From NCBI RefSeq assembly GCF_004348975.1, contig NZ_SMFP01000012.1:98637-162636 (forward strand): a DNA stretch of 64,000 nucleotides, given 5' to 3'. Positions 1 through 9,486 of the stretch are shown in pieces; the stretch's first letter is position 1, and every line of letters starts with the position of its first letter. Position numbers and translations under genes: made by a program. This DNA is from Antarcticimicrobium sediminis. Its GTDB lineage: Bacteria > Pseudomonadota > Alphaproteobacteria > Rhodobacterales > Rhodobacteraceae. The notes below the pieces were generated by a model. The model was not told where the DNA came from. It was given only the letters and a program-made list of their open reading frames with translations, and ran no database searches.

Positions 1-179
1 GTCTGGCCGCGATTGGCCTGCGCACCCTGTCGATGCGCCCGGCCTCGATCGGGCCGGTGAAAAGCCTGCTGCGGCGTACCAATCTGGGCGAGGTGCGCAA
101 GATCATCTTTGACGCCCGCCATCGCGGTGATCAGTCGGTCCGCCCGGCGGTGATGGAGTATCTGCGCAGCATCGGATGA
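1..179 (+). CDS. ptsP: PtsP-like phosphoenolpyruvate-protein phosphotransferase, C-terminal fragment
   Basis: Only the last 58 codons are in the window, read in the frame beginning at base 3 and ending at TGA 177-179. The visible peptide contains the block SMRPASIGPVKSLLRR, which is characteristic of the C-terminal TIM-barrel domain of enzyme I proteins of the PTS, and most closely of PtsP (EI-Ntr) of alphaproteobacteria. The family takes phosphate from PEP and passes it to NPr, feeding nitrogen/carbon regulatory PTS signalling in the cytoplasm. The GAF and phosphohistidine domains that would separate PtsP from PtsI lie outside the window, so the subfamily is an inference from the C-terminal motif. 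Confidence 0.78.
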   Translation, partial: LAAIGLRTLSMRPASIGPVKSLLRRTNLGEVRKIIFDARHRGDQSVRPAVMEYLRSIG

Positions 180-931
180 GGGGCGCGGTTTCGCGCGCTA
201 AATCTCCCCTATGCGGCGGGTCCTGAAGGGTTCGGATGCGCTAGAGAGTGATTTCTGAGTTGATATATTGCGATATATTTCATGATATATGCTCAGTTAA
301 CTGCGCGATTGCCTAACATATCGAACATTGGTGTCATTTCTCCACAAGGTGACCTCGGCGCTAAGACCTGCTTTGGCGAGGATAGACGGCGCGCGCCGCA
401 CCGGGCAAAGGCCGGGCAAAAGGCAGAGCGGTGCAGGCCGCTTTTATCAGGGGAAAACCGCAAAACGGGGGGCGAAACTCGTAGAACTTCAGAAAGGGCC
501 ACCCAATTTGGTCTCTTTCCGGCGGTCAGGCACCGATATCGGGGCGGAGAAACGGATTGTCGTTGGTAGTCTTATTGTTATTTATCAAATAAATAAGATG
601 CAAAGATAATGTGATTTTCGGAAAGCCCTCTCTAGATCCAGCGGCGCCTGCAATGGAGGTGGGCTCACCCTGCGCGAGTTCCACCAGTGACCGAAGGCAA
701 TGGCCCCTGGCTGAGCCTGAGCCGCCCTGAACCGCAGGGGGATATCGCCCGGACCAGACTGCGCGCGCCTTTGCCGTGGCGGGCCTGTCCTGCGGTTTCG
801 GGTTGCAAATCCGGGCCCCGCTTTGGATTGTGAATGCAAGCGTCCGGGACACATGCGCATATGGCGCTGCGGGACCAAGCCCGCGCCCGATCGCAGAAAA
901 GATGGCGGACCGCCGCCAGAGCAGGAGAGCG
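180..931. other. Long intergenic region between ptsP and edd
   Basis: About 750 bases without a convincing gene. The short reading frames here overlap one another on both strands and have no ribosome site or recognisable motif. A small GC hairpin (GCGCG-GTTT-CGCGC, 183-196) follows ptsP but has no T-run. An AT-rich patch at 255-295 carries three phased GATATAT copies, and a ten-base palindrome CCGATATCGG lies at 533-542. The promoter of edd is presumably in the last 300 bases, but I could not define -35/-10 boxes. Confidence 0.5.
262..290 (+). repeat. Three phased GATATAT repeats
   Basis: GATATAT occurs at 262, 272 and 284, that is, with spacings of 10 and 12 bases, close to one DNA turn, in an otherwise GC-rich context. 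This could be a protein-binding or bent-DNA site near the ptsP/edd intergenic region. The function is unknown. Confidence 0.4.
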
Positions 932-2764
932 ATGACCTTACACCCTATCCTTTACAAGGTGACCGAGCGGATCATCGCGCGCAGCCGGGCGTCGCGCACG
1001 GCCTATCTGGCGCGCATGCAGGCGGCCCGCGAGCAGGGGCCGGCGCGGGCACATCTGTCCTGTTCCGGTCAGGCCCACGCCTATGCCAGTGCGGGCCCAG
1101 ATCAACAGGCGCTAGCGCAGGGCGGCGCTGGCAATCTGGGCATCGTCACCGCCTATAACGATATGCTTTCAGCGCATAGCCCGTTCGAGCAGTTTCCCGA
1201 ACTGATCCGCCAAGCCGTGCGCGAGGTCGGCGGCACCGCACAGGTTGCGGGGGGCGTTCCGGCCATGTGTGACGGTGTCACCCAAGGCGCGCCGGGGATG
1301 GAGCTGAGCCTGTTTTCGCGCGACCTGATCGCCATGTCCGCCGGTGTCGCGTTGAGCCATGATGTGTTTGACGCCGCCGTTTTCCTTGGGGTCTGTGACA
1401 AGATCGTGCCCGGGCTGGTGATCGCGGCGCAAAGCTTTGGCCATCTGCCCGCTGTTTTCCTGCCTGCGGGGCCGATGACCAGCGGTCTGGCGAACGATGA
1501 AAAGGCCAAGGTGCGCCAGCAATTCGCCGCCGGTGAGATCGGGCGCGAAGAGCTGATGGCAGCCGAGATGGCCGCGTATCACGGGCCGGGCACCTGCACC
1601 TTTTACGGCACCGCCAATTCCAACCAGATGCTGATGGAATTCATGGGGCTGCACCTGCCGGGGGCCAGCTTTGTCAATCCGGGCACGCCGCTGCGCGCGG
1701 CGCTGACCCGCGCAGGCGCGCAGCGGGCGCTGGCGATGAGCGCTCTGGGTGCGGAGTATACACCGGTCTGTCGCATCCTTGACGAGCGTGCCTTCGTCAA
1801 CGGCATCGTCGGGCTGAACGCGACGGGCGGGTCGACCAATCATCTGATCCATCTGATCGCGATGGCACGGATGGGCGGTATCATTCTGGATTGGCTGGAT
1901 TTTTCCGAAATTTCAGAGATCACGCCGCTGGTCGCGCGGGTCTATCCCAACGGGTTGGCCGATGTGAACCATTTCCATGCCGCTGGTGGGCTGGGCTATA
2001 CCATCGCCACGCTGCTTGACGCCGGCTTGCTGCATCCCGACACCGAAACCGTGGCCGGACCGGGGCTGCACCGCTATACTCAAGAGGCGCAGCTGATCGA
2101 CGGTGAGCTGAGCTGGGCGGCGGGGGCGGGTCACAGCCTGAACGAATCCATCCTGCGCCCGGCAAGCAAGCCGTTCCAGCCCAGTGGTGGGTTGAAGCGG
2201 CTGGCGGGCACGCTTGGAACGGCGGTGATTAAGGTGTCCGCGGTGGCCCCCGAACACCACGTGGTCGAAGCGCCGGTGCGGGTCTTTGACGATCAGGAGG
2301 CGGTCAAGCTGGCGTTTCACAATGGCGAGCTGACCGGCGATGTCGTGGTCGTGGTCCGCTTTCAGGGGCCGCGTGCCAACGGCATGCCAGAATTGCACAG
2401 CTTGACGCCGATTCTGTCCATTCTGCAGGGGCGCGGGCAAAAGGTCGCTCTGGTGACGGATGGGCGCATGTCCGGCGCGTCTGGCAAGGTGCCTGCGGCG
2501 ATCCATGTCTGCCCCGAGGCGCTGGAGGGCGGCCCGATTGCCCGGCTGCGCGATGGCGACGTGCTGCGGGTGGATGCGCGGGCCGGGCGGCTCGACATCG
2601 TGAGCGAGGGCGTGTTGGAGCGCGCCGCTGCGGTGGCGGATCTCTCTTCCCATGCGGTGGGGATAGGGCGCGAATTGTTCGCGGTCTTTCGCAAGGCGGT
2701 TTCGCCTGCGACGGCGGGGGCGTCGGTGTTCGGTGATGCGACGGGGGCAAGCGATGGCGATTGA
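932..2764 (+). CDS. edd: Phosphogluconate dehydratase (Edd)
   Basis: Dehydrates 6-phosphogluconate to 2-keto-3-deoxy-6-phosphogluconate, the first committed step of the cytoplasmic Entner-Doudoroff pathway. It belongs to the IlvD/Edd family and uses a [4Fe-4S] cluster. Visible signatures are [24 protein letters not shown] (cluster cysteines) and the C-terminal [18 protein letters not shown] block. The open frame extends upstream to 776, but the start at 932 gives 610 residues, the usual Edd length, and has a GGAG ribosome site (CAGGAGAGCG) just before the ATG. The 3' end overlaps eda by 11 bases, so the two are translationally coupled and together convert 6-phosphogluconate to pyruvate plus glyceraldehyde-3-phosphate. 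This is the main sugar route in roseobacters. Confidence 0.95.
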   Translation: MTLHPILYKVTERIIARSRASRTAYLARMQAAREQGPARAHLSCSGQAHAYASAGPDQQALAQGGAGNLGIVTAYNDMLSAHSPFEQFPELIRQAVREVGGTAQVAGGVPAMCDGVTQGAPGMELSLFSRDLIAMSAGVALSHDVFDAAVFLGVCDKIVPGLVIAAQSFGHLPAVFLPAGPMTSGLANDEKAKVRQQFAAGEIGREELMAAEMAAYHGPGTCTFYGTANSNQMLMEFMGLHLPGASFVNPGTPLRAALTRAGAQRALAMSALGAEYTPVCRILDERAFVNGIVGLNATGGSTNHLIHLIAMARMGGIILDWLDFSEISEITPLVARVYPNGLADVNHFHAAGGLGYTIATLLDAGLLHPDTETVAGPGLHRYTQEAQLIDGELSWAAGAGHSLNESILRPASKPFQPSGGLKRLAGTLGTAVIKVSAVAPEHHVVEAPVRVFDDQEAVKLAFHNGELTGDVVVVVRFQGPRANGMPELHSLTPILSILQGRGQKVALVTDGRMSGASGKVPAAIHVCPEALEGGPIARLRDGDVLRVDARAGRLDIVSEGVLERAAAVADLSSHAVGIGRELFAVFRKAVSPATAGASVFGDATGASDGD

Positions 2765-3401
2765 TCCGGTGACAGCAAGCCACCGAATGCGCGCGCTGGG
2801 GGCGATGGCCCCGGTGATCCCGGTTCTGGTCGTCGAAGACGCGGCCCAGGCCCGACCGCTGGCCGAGGCCTTGGTAGCTGGTGGCTTGCCGGTATTGGAG
2901 GTCACACTGCGGACGCCGGCAGCGCCCGAGGTGATCCGGCAGATGTGCGATGTGCCCGGTGCGATTGTCGGGGCTGGCACCGTGATCACACCGGCCGATG
3001 TGCAGATCGCGCGCGCGGCAGGGGCGCAATTCGCGGTCTCTCCCGGCGCGACGGATGCACTGCTTGCGGCCTGCGAGGCGGCGGATCTGCCGCTTTTGCC
3101 CGGTGCGGTCACCGCGAGCGAGGCGATGGTGCTGCTGGCGCGCGGCTATGATCTACTGAAATTCTTTCCCGCCGAAGCCGCGGGTGGCGTGGCCGTGCTC
3201 AAGGCGCTGGCTGCACCGCTGCCGCAGATCAGCTTTTGCCCCACCGGCGGGGTCAGCCCGACAAATGCGCGCGACTACCTTGCGCTTTCGACAGTTCCCT
3301 GCGTCGGTGGTAGCTGGGTGACCCCGAAATCGCTGCTCGCCGCCGGAGACTGGCCCGCAATCCGCGCGCTGGCGCAACAGGCGCGGCATCTGGGGAAGTA
3401 A
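2754..3401 (+). CDS. eda: 2-dehydro-3-deoxyphosphogluconate aldolase (KDPG/KHG aldolase)
   Basis: Cleaves KDPG to pyruvate and glyceraldehyde-3-phosphate in the second step of the Entner-Doudoroff pathway. The 215-residue class I aldolase shows the expected active-site blocks: the VLEVTLRTP strand, GAGTV, PGA, and the Schiff-base lysine in LLKFFPAE followed by FCPTGGV. The start at 2754 is chosen over the in-frame ATG at 2733 because family members begin near this point and it follows GGGGGCAAGCG. The gene begins inside the last codons of edd, giving a classical coupled operon. The stop TAA is followed within about 35 bases by the convergent tRNA-Cys. Confidence 0.95.
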   Translation: MAIDPVTASHRMRALGAMAPVIPVLVVEDAAQARPLAEALVAGGLPVLEVTLRTPAAPEVIRQMCDVPGAIVGAGTVITPADVQIARAAGAQFAVSPGATDALLAACEAADLPLLPGAVTASEAMVLLARGYDLLKFFPAEAAGGVAVLKALAAPLPQISFCPTGGVSPTNARDYLALSTVPCVGGSWVTPKSLLAAGDWPAIRALAQQARHLGK

Positions 3402-3435
3402 GCGACCAGCGACATGTTCCGGGAGCCGGGGAAGT

Positions 3436-3509
3436 TGGAGGCGAGTAGGAGAATCGAACTCCTGTACACGGATTTGCAATCCGCTGCGTAACCACTCCGC
3501 CAACTCGCC
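3436..3509 (-). tRNA. tRNA-Cys (anticodon GCA), CCA encoded
   Basis: On the minus strand a cloverleaf runs from GGCGAGT (3509-3503) to the matching ACTCGCC (3446-3440), with discriminator U at 3439 and encoded CCA at 3438-3436. The anticodon loop reads TTGCAAA, giving GCA for cysteine, and the T-arm contains GTTCGATTC. It is convergent with eda. Confidence 0.95.
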
Positions 3510-3807
3510 GCCGATGGTGTAGACAGGCATTTAGACGATCCCTTGGCGCCGTGCAAGAGGGTCTGCGACACACAGGGGCTACTGCGTCATGTTTCGGTGG
3601 CTGGCACGACAAAACCATGGCCTTTGGTGCTATAGATCCATTTCACGGGGGCTCGCGGCATGTCCCGCGTCGCCTTCTGACGTGCACTTGGCCCCGTGCG
3701 GTAACTCTGCGCGGGGCAGGATTACACGGCCAATGTAAAAAACAGGAATTAGGGGCTGATTTTCACGGCCATGCCGGATATTTCGGCCCTCAAATAGGGG
3801 GCGAAAG

Positions 3808-4125
3808 ATGATCCTGTACGGGCTGAAAACCTGCGATATCTGCCGTAAGGCACTGAAGTTGCTTGGCAATGCGGATTTCGTCGATGTCCGGGGTGCCGGG
3901 GTGCCAGAGGAGGTTTTGCGCGCGGCCCATGCCCAATTTGGCGCCGCGCTGCTTAACACCCGATCCACTACTTGGCGCGGGTTGTCCGAGTCGGACCGCG
4001 CGGGTGATCCGCTGGCGTTGCTGGCTGCGCATCCGGCGCTGATGAAACGCCCGCTGATCGAGGCGGATGGCGAGCTTTACCTCGGGTGGGGGCCCGAGGT
4101 GCGCGCGGCCCTTGGCTTGGGCTGA
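3808..4125 (+). CDS. ArsC/Spx-family thioredoxin-fold protein
   Basis: A 105-residue protein with the thioredoxin-like fold of the ArsC/Spx/YffB family. It opens with ILYGLKTCDICRKALKLL, placing a CxxC pair (Cys10, Cys13) where arsenate reductases and YffB proteins have their redox cysteine. In family terms it could be a glutathione-dependent arsenate reductase, but no ars genes are nearby, and short proteins of this type (YffB-like) are often annotated arsenate reductase without proof. I therefore call only the family. A GGGGG stretch lies eight bases before the ATG. The next gene starts 42 bases downstream on the same strand, so they may be cotranscribed. Confidence 0.8.
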   Translation: MILYGLKTCDICRKALKLLGNADFVDVRGAGVPEEVLRAAHAQFGAALLNTRSTTWRGLSESDRAGDPLALLAAHPALMKRPLIEADGELYLGWGPEVRAALGLG

Positions 4126-4167
4126 GCGCGCCTTTATGTGAAGGTTCGAAACAGGAGGCGAGACAAG

Positions 4168-4536
4168 ATGCGCAACGCGGCCCTCGTATTGGGGATTATC
4201 GCCGGGGTAACCGGGATGATCGTGGGGTTCTTCAGCTATGGCTATACCGCCGCAGTCGAACATTTTGGCACGATCGACGGGCTGGCCGAGCAGGTGCTCG
4301 ATGTGCAACTGATCCGCGTGACCTCGGTTCTGGCGCCGATGTTGGCGATCGCCGGGGGTGCGATGGCGCGTGCGCGGGCGCTATGGGGCGGGATTTTGCT
4401 GCTGCTTTCGGCGGCAGGGATGTACCATGCCTTTGGCTTCAATGTTTTCACCATGTTCCCGATTGCATTCGCGGGGCTGGCGGGGGTGCTGGCGCTGGCC
4501 GCCGGTAAGCCGGACGAGCCCAAGGCGCATTTCTGA
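4168..4536 (+). CDS. Small four-helix membrane protein of unknown function
   Basis: 122 residues when started at the ATG at 4168, which is preceded by the clear ribosome site AGGAGGCGAG. The upstream in-frame ATG at 4138 lacks one. Four hydrophobic segments are visible: roughly residues 3-28, 48-66, 71-91 and 95-113. The tail is short and charged. The pattern resembles small DUF4064-like membrane proteins, but I do not recognise a specific family. It probably sits in the inner membrane. It is convergent with the minus-strand doxX gene 54 bases away. Confidence 0.75.
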   Translation: MRNAALVLGIIAGVTGMIVGFFSYGYTAAVEHFGTIDGLAEQVLDVQLIRVTSVLAPMLAIAGGAMARARALWGGILLLLSAAGMYHAFGFNVFTMFPIAFAGLAGVLALAAGKPDEPKAHF

Positions 4537-4590
4537 GACGGCTCAGGCCGAGTAAACACACCCGGCCAAGCCTCTTCAGGACGCGTGCGC

Positions 4591-5154
4591 TCAGGCCCAA
4601 GCCGGTGCCATGCGGCGGCGCAGAAGCGCGTCCAGTGACAGCGTGCCGGCGCCCTTGATTACCGGTATGGCCAGCAGCACGACCCAGAACAGGCGCTGAT
4701 CCAGCAGGGTGCCGTCGGGCATCCGGTCGAACCAGACGCCGATGGTGGCCGCATCCGTCATCCCGTGTCCGTATATATCGGTCAGCGTTTGCAGCAGGAC
4801 AAAGCCGATCATGCCAAGCGCGGCCAGCCGGGTGAACAGGCCAAGAACGATCATCGCTGGCAGCAGGAATTCGGCCCAGGTGCCCAGTGTCACCATCAGC
4901 CAATGCAGCACCGAAAGCTGCGAGGCGTCATAGCCGACCGCTTCCAACTGGCGGGGAAAGATCTGCGCATAGGCCCCGGTCGAGGGGCGCAGCAGGCCCA
5001 GCGGCCCGTCGCCCAGTTTGGTCAGCGCCGAGGCCCAGTAATAGCCCAGCAGCGTGGCGGCAAAGGCGAGCCGCGCCAGCAGCGGCAGGATCTCGTTTCC
5101 GGCGCGGTCCAGTGCGCCGAAAACAGAATGGTGAAGGCGGATCAATGGCTGCAT
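4591..5154 (-). CDS. DoxX-family membrane protein of the bufferin operon
   Basis: A 187-residue integral membrane protein with the four-helix DoxX/SURF4-like layout: hydrophobic blocks near residues 24-45, 82-105, 107-128 and 155-172, and the early motif RLAFAATLLGYYWASALTKL. DoxX proteins commonly close bufferin-type operons, and this gene starts three bases after the stop of bufC, so it is the distal gene of the bufA-bufB-bufC-doxX unit. In this setting a redox or membrane role linked to copper handling is likely from family context, but the sequence does not show the reaction. Confidence 0.85.
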   Translation of the reverse strand: MQPLIRLHHSVFGALDRAGNEILPLLARLAFAATLLGYYWASALTKLGDGPLGLLRPSTGAYAQIFPRQLEAVGYDASQLSVLHWLMVTLGTWAEFLLPAMIVLGLFTRLAALGMIGFVLLQTLTDIYGHGMTDAATIGVWFDRMPDGTLLDQRLFWVVLLAIPVIKGAGTLSLDALLRRRMAPAWA

Positions 5155-5157
5155 TCG

Positions 5158-5913
5158 TTATCGCTCCGGTATGAGGTCGGTGATCGCGCCGCCCTGCAAC
5201 AACAGGGTCAGCACCGGCGTAAGGTCGAAATCGGGGGCCTCAGTGCGGGCGGCATCCTCGGCCGCGCTCCAGCTTTGGCCTGCTTGCAGCGTGGCGATCC
5301 ATGCGGCCCCGCCGGGGGGCAGAAGGTGCGGCGCGGGATCGAAATCGGGGCGCGTGATCAGCATGTCTTGCGGCTCTGTGCGGGGCTGGGGCGCGCCGGG
5401 CTCCAACGCATAGCGCCAGATGTCGTGGATCGGCCAAGGCGCACGCAGCAGGCGCAGCGCTGGGGCCAAGGTCAGGCGGGCTGTCAACAAGGTTTCGGGC
5501 GCGGTCTGGCCCAGCCGCTCTGGTGTGATCGGGGTGGCATCGGCGGCGTGATAGGCGTGGCGCAGTGCCAGTTCCAGACGGGCCACATCGGCGAGATAGC
5601 CCAGATGCGCGAGTTGTTCGAGCCCGGCGAGAAAGTCGGGGAAGGCGGCACCATATAGCATCAACCGGGGCGTGCGCGGCGGGTGCGCGCGCAGGAAAAG
5701 GCCCGCGACCCCATCCATATTGGTCTTGCCCAGCAGGCTTGAGATGGCCGGAAATCCCTCGTGCAGCGCGTCGGTCAGCGAGGCGGCGACATTGTTGCGG
5801 TACACATCAAAGCGGCACCCGGCGGGGCGCGCGGCGCTGTCGTGCAGGCCCGTTGGCACCGGTTGGTCGGCGTCCAGCAGGGCGGCGCGGAATTCGGTCT
5901 CGCTTACGCGCAT
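5158..5913 (-). CDS. bufC: BufC/HvfC-type DUF2063 RiPP maturation partner
   Basis: A 251-residue protein of the DUF2063 (HvfC/BufC) family, the RiPP-recognition partner that presents the precursor peptide to the DUF692 enzyme. Recognisable features are the N-terminal helix [16 protein letters not shown], the family block [16 protein letters not shown], and a second domain starting near [10 protein letters not shown]. The start overlaps the end of bufB by 10 bases. Its position between bufB and doxX matches bufferin operons exactly. By family knowledge it helps convert cysteines of the bufA product into a copper-binding heterocycle-type modification; nothing in the sequence contradicts this. 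Confidence 0.9.
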   Translation of the reverse strand: MRVSETEFRAALLDADQPVPTGLHDSAARPAGCRFDVYRNNVAASLTDALHEGFPAISSLLGKTNMDGVAGLFLRAHPPRTPRLMLYGAAFPDFLAGLEQLAHLGYLADVARLELALRHAYHAADATPITPERLGQTAPETLLTARLTLAPALRLLRAPWPIHDIWRYALEPGAPQPRTEPQDMLITRPDFDPAPHLLPPGGAAWIATLQAGQSWSAAEDAARTEAPDFDLTPVLTLLLQGGAITDLIPER

Positions 5914-6767
5914 GCGGGCACCTCTTGCAGGGCGACACGGGCGCGGTCGGCCTCAGTCTCCAGCACGGGCCAGTCGGGCACGTCATTGTCCCATTCTATC
6001 AGTAGCGGGCGCGGCCCCGAGCGGGCCAGCGTATAGTCGAGCAGCGCCCAGACCGGATCGGCCACCTCGCGCCCATGGCTGTCGATCAGCAGTGGTGCGC
6101 CGTGATCGTCGGCTTGGGTGTCATGGCCGCCGAGATGGATCTCGCCCACCGGATCAAGCGGGAAGGCGTCGATATAGCCCTGCGGTGAGAAATTCAGATT
6201 GGTGGCCGACACGAAGACGTTGTTCACGTCCAGCAGCAGACCACAGCCGGTGCGGCGGGCGATTTCGGCCAAAAAATCGGGTTCGGACCAAGTGCTTTCG
6301 GCAAAGGCGAGATAGCTGGAAGGGTTCTCCAGCAACATGCGGCGGCCAAGCGTGGTTTGCACCTGATCGATATGATCGGCGACACGGGCCAGCGTGGCAT
6401 CGGTATAGGGCAGCGGCAGCAGATCGTTCAGAAAGGCCTCGTCGTGGCTGGACCACGCCAGATGTTCGGAAAAGCTGGCGGGATTGAGCCAATCGCACAG
6501 CTGTTTCAGCCGGGCCAGATGATCGCGATCCAGCGCGCCTTCGCCGCCGATCGACAGGCCGACGCCATGGACCGAGATCGGAAAGCTTTGCGCGAGGTGG
6601 CGCAGTTGCGCCAGCGGGCGGCCGCCATCGCCCATGTAGTTCTCGGCGTGGATTTCAAGCCAGCTCACCGCACTGGGAGCATCGCAAAGCGCCGTGAAAT
6701 GCTGCGGCTTGTAGCCGATGCCTGCGGCGTTGGGCAGGCGTGCGGGTTGGGCGGTCTGGTCCAGCAT
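5904..6767 (-). CDS. bufB: BufB/HvfB-type DUF692 (MNIO) iron oxygenase
   Basis: A 287-residue TIM-barrel enzyme of the DUF692/MNIO family (multinuclear non-heme iron-dependent oxidative enzymes, related to MbnB). Conserved iron-ligand blocks are visible: [54 protein letters not shown] and LLIEWDND. The family oxidises cysteine side chains of a precursor peptide. The precursor is the bufA product encoded just upstream, and BufC is the partner encoded just downstream. The start ATG follows GGGAGCGATCCC. A hairpin in the 81-base gap after bufA probably lowers expression of this gene relative to bufA. Confidence 0.93.
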   Translation of the reverse strand: MLDQTAQPARLPNAAGIGYKPQHFTALCDAPSAVSWLEIHAENYMGDGGRPLAQLRHLAQSFPISVHGVGLSIGGEGALDRDHLARLKQLCDWLNPASFSEHLAWSSHDEAFLNDLLPLPYTDATLARVADHIDQVQTTLGRRMLLENPSSYLAFAESTWSEPDFLAEIARRTGCGLLLDVNNVFVSATNLNFSPQGYIDAFPLDPVGEIHLGGHDTQADDHGAPLLIDSHGREVADPVWALLDYTLARSGPRPLLIEWDNDVPDWPVLETEADRARVALQEVPACA

Positions 6768-6807
6768 GGGATCGCTCCCGAGGGGAAAGATTGGGAAAAG
6801 GAAAGTC

Positions 6808-6833
6808 GGGCGGCGCGCACAGGGGCGCCGCCC
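6808..6833 (-). terminator. Intra-operonic GC hairpin between bufA and bufB
   Basis: Perfect nine-base-pair stem GGGCGGCGC / GCGCCGCCC with an eight-base loop, lying after the bufA stop and before the bufB start in transcript order. On the minus strand it is followed by the T-rich stretch GACTTTCCTTTTCCC. This fits a partial terminator or RNA-stabilising element that makes the precursor message more abundant than that of the maturation enzymes. Confidence 0.65.
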
Positions 6834-6848
6834 GGGGGCGTGTTGCCC

Positions 6849-7154
6849 TTATGCGGGCACGTCGCGGGCCAGCGGCTCCAACGAACCGGCGCGCGCGGTG
6901 CCGTCCATCATGGCCGGCAGCTCCATCGAGGTGCAGGTGCCTTCGTCGACCAGCTTCCAGGAGTTGCCCTGATAGTCGACCTTGGAGGTGCCGGCGCAGG
7001 TTGTACCGGCCCCTGCGGCGCAGTCGTTCTGTCCGGCCATCGCCACGCCGTAGCATTTTTCCTTGGCTTGGGCCGAGGCGCTGTGGGTGGTGGCGGCGGT
7101 CATGGCTGCGGCAACGGCGCCGGCAACGGCGAGGGTCTTCAGAGTGGTGTTCAT
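6849..7154 (-). CDS. bufA: Bufferin precursor peptide (DUF2282)
   Basis: A 101-residue exported peptide of the DUF2282 family, the substrate of BufB/BufC. The start at 7154 has a strong GGAGG site (CTGGAGGACTCGCA). Residues 1-29 form a typical Sec signal ending in ASAQA. The mature part has cysteines in the family pattern [19 protein letters not shown] and EGTC (four in all). Bufferins are periplasmic copper-buffering RiPPs whose cysteines are oxidatively modified; that role is family knowledge and not shown by sequence. The first gene of the operon, it has a 220-base upstream region containing a dyad (7242-7256) that may be the regulatory site. Confidence 0.9.
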   Translation of the reverse strand: MNTTLKTLAVAGAVAAAMTAATTHSASAQAKEKCYGVAMAGQNDCAAGAGTTCAGTSKVDYQGNSWKLVDEGTCTSMELPAMMDGTARAGSLEPLARDVPA

Positions 7155-7241
7155 TGCGAGTCCTCCAGAAATGAATTCAACAGTAGTCGTATGTCGCAGG
7201 AGGACTGTAGCGCGGCGGGGCTGATTTGGGGAATTCACGTC

Positions 7242-7256
7242 GGCGTGCGTCACGCC
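7242..7256. promoter_or_regulatory. Dyad upstream of the buf operon
   Basis: GGCGTG-CGT-CACGCC is a perfect six-plus-six palindrome about 90 bases before the bufA start. It is nested inside a looser pair, TCACGT (7235-7240) and ACGTGA (7268-7273). It is in the right place to bind the regulator of the copper-RiPP operon, which is not encoded in the window. Confidence 0.4.
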
Positions 7257-7324
7257 CGTGTCAGGATACGTGAGCGAAACGAAGCCTTTCGGGCCTGAAA
7301 TCGGTGGAAACCCGCCAAAATGTT

Positions 7325-7355
7325 GCATTCCGACCCGGTTCAAGGGCCGGAATGC
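7325..7355 (-). terminator. Stem-loop downstream of thrS
   Basis: GCATTCCG (7325-7332) pairs with CGGAATGC (7348-7355), with a further inner CCC/GGG pairing. It lies about 20 bases after the thrS stop on the minus strand and is followed there by AACATTTTGG. Probably a terminator separating thrS from the buf promoter; the T-run is weak. Confidence 0.6.
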
Positions 7356-7374
7356 AGGATCAGGGCGGGAAATG

Positions 7375-9321
7375 TTACAAAAGATCCGGCGGTGTCGCCT
7401 CAAGGCCGAGCGCCTTTGTAACATCTTCGAGCGAGTGGACCGCGGTTTGTTTCTCGCCCAGACGGCGCAGCGTCACGGTGCGCTCTTCGACCTCACGATG
7501 TCCAAGGGCAAGGATCACCGGCACTTTGGCGACCGAATGTTCGCGGACCTTGTAGTTGATCTTTTCGTTGCGAATATCGGCCTCGGCCCGGACACCGACA
7601 GCTTGCAGTGCGGCGACCACCTCGGCCACGTAATCATCAGCCTCGGAGGTGATCGAGGCCACCACGACCTGACGCGGAGCCAGCCAGAACGGCAGCTTGC
7701 CGGCGTGTTCCTCGATCAGGATGCCGATGAAGCGCTCGAAACTGCCCAAGGTGGCGCGGTGCAGCATGACCGGGCGATGCTTGGCGCCATCGGTGCCGAT
7801 ATAGGTGGCGTCCAGCCGCTCGGGCAGCACGAAATCCACCTGCAAGGTGCCACATTGCCAGTCGCGCCCGATGGCGTCGGTCAGCACGAACTCCAGTTTG
7901 GGGCCGTAAAAGGCGCCTTCACCGGGGTTCAGCTCGATATCGTTGGTCACCTTTTGGGTGGCCGACAGCAGCGCCGCTTCCGCGCGGTCCCAGACCTCGT
8001 CCGAGCCGGCGCGCATATCGGGGCGGTCGGAGAACTTGATCTTGTAGCTGGCAAAGCCGAGGTCGCGATAGACGTCGCTGAGAAAGGCGATGAACTTCTC
8101 GGTCTCGGACGCGATCTGATCCTCGGTGCAGAAGATATGCGCATCATCCTGGGTAAAGCCGCGCACCCGCATGATACCATGCAGCGCGCCCGAGGGCTCA
8201 TAGCGGTTGCACGACCCGAATTCGGCCATGCGCAACGGCAGTTCGCGATAGGATTTCAGCCCCTGTTTGAAGATCTCGACATGGCAGGGGCAGTTCATCG
8301 GCTTGAGTGCGTTGACGGTTTTCTCGCGCGCGTGCTCTTCGTCGACCTCGACGATGAACATGTGCTCCTGGTATTTCTCCCAGTGACCCGAGGCTTCCCA
8401 CAGCTTGCGATCCACGACTTGCGGCGTGTTCACCTCGACATAGCCGCCGCGTTTCTGCTGGCGACGCATGTAGTCTTGCAAGGTGGTATAGATGGTCCAG
8501 CCATTGGGGTGCCAGAACACTTGACCCGGGGCCTCTTCCTGCATGTGGAACAGGTCCATCTCGCGGCCCAGCTTGCGGTGGTCGCGCTTGGCGGCCTCTT
8601 CCAGCATATGCAGATAGGCCTTGAGCTTTTCCTTGTTCTGGAAGGCGACGCCATAGATCCGCTGCAACATCTCGCGATTACTGTCACCGCGCCAATAGGC
8701 GCCGGCGATGCTCATCAGCTTGAACGAATCGCCGGGCAGCTGTCCGGTATTCTGCAGGTGCGGACCGCGGCAAAGATCCTGCCAATGGCCGTGCCAATAC
8801 ATGCGCAGGGGCTCATTGCCGGGGATCGCCTCGACCAGTTCGACCTTGTAGGGTTCGTTGTTGGCCTCGTAATATTCGATCGCGCGGGCGCGGTCCCAGA
8901 TCTCGGTCGTGACCGGATCACGGCGGTTGATGATTTCTTTCATCTTCTTTTCGATCACGGCGAGGTCTTCGGGCGTAAAGGGCTCGTCGCGGTCGAAATC
9001 ATAGTACCAGCCGTTTTCGATCACCGGGCCGATGGTGACCTTGGTGCCGGGCCAGATCTCTTGCACGGCGCGGGCCATGATATGGGCCAGATCGTGGCGG
9101 ATCAGCTCAAGCGCCTGCGGCTCGTCCTTCAGGGTATGGATGGCGATCTTGGCATCCGCTTGCATCGGCCACTGCAGATCCCAGTGCTGGCCGTTCACGG
9201 TGGCGCTGATCGCCTTCTTGCCCAGCGAGGTGGAGATCTCTGACGCCACCTGCGCAGGCGTGATGCCGGCGTCGAAGTTGCGCGAATTGCCATCGGGAAA
9301 GGTGAGTGAGATTTGGGCCAT
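7375..9321 (-). CDS. thrS: Threonyl-tRNA synthetase
   Basis: Class II synthetase that charges tRNA-Thr in the cytoplasm. 648 residues, normal length, with all domains: an N-terminal TGS domain (residues 1-60), the editing domain with [11 protein letters not shown], the catalytic core with the zinc-binding MNCPCH block and motif 2 ([19 protein letters not shown]), and a C-terminal anticodon-binding domain. The start at 9321 (MAQISLTF) is preferred over an in-frame GTG at 9330 because GAGGAG sits at proper spacing before it. It stands alone, transcribed opposite to the ED genes. Confidence 0.97.
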   Translation of the reverse strand: MAQISLTFPDGNSRNFDAGITPAQVASEISTSLGKKAISATVNGQHWDLQWPMQADAKIAIHTLKDEPQALELIRHDLAHIMARAVQEIWPGTKVTIGPVIENGWYYDFDRDEPFTPEDLAVIEKKMKEIINRRDPVTTEIWDRARAIEYYEANNEPYKVELVEAIPGNEPLRMYWHGHWQDLCRGPHLQNTGQLPGDSFKLMSIAGAYWRGDSNREMLQRIYGVAFQNKEKLKAYLHMLEEAAKRDHRKLGREMDLFHMQEEAPGQVFWHPNGWTIYTTLQDYMRRQQKRGGYVEVNTPQVVDRKLWEASGHWEKYQEHMFIVEVDEEHAREKTVNALKPMNCPCHVEIFKQGLKSYRELPLRMAEFGSCNRYEPSGALHGIMRVRGFTQDDAHIFCTEDQIASETEKFIAFLSDVYRDLGFASYKIKFSDRPDMRAGSDEVWDRAEAALLSATQKVTNDIELNPGEGAFYGPKLEFVLTDAIGRDWQCGTLQVDFVLPERLDATYIGTDGAKHRPVMLHRATLGSFERFIGILIEEHAGKLPFWLAPRQVVVASITSEADDYVAEVVAALQAVGVRAEADIRNEKINYKVREHSVAKVPVILALGHREVEERTVTLRRLGEKQTAVHSLEDVTKALGLEATPPDLL

Positions 9322-9486
9322 GTCTGGCACTCCTCGTCAGTTTGGCGCCCACGGAACGCCCGGTTGCGGGTTATGGTGTAGGGGTCATCTGGCAGGCGAG
9401 CGGGGCCAAGTCAAGATGGGTGCGGCATTGCGTCTTGGGTTGAGTGCGGCGGCGGCGTTGCCGTCGGGGGCGAGCGGCGCGCGCCA

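Noticed and set aside
183..196. Hairpin after ptsP as terminator
   Set aside because: Only five base pairs and no T-run.
1913..3112. 399-residue minus-strand open frame
   Set aside because: Antisense to edd and eda, low-complexity composition.
6357..7298. 313-residue plus-strand open frame
   Set aside because: Antisense to bufB and bufA; Gly/Gln/Arg-rich composition, no ribosome site.
7258..9243. 661-residue plus-strand open frame
   Set aside because: Exact antisense shadow of thrS; the long frame follows from codon bias, and the protein has no motif.
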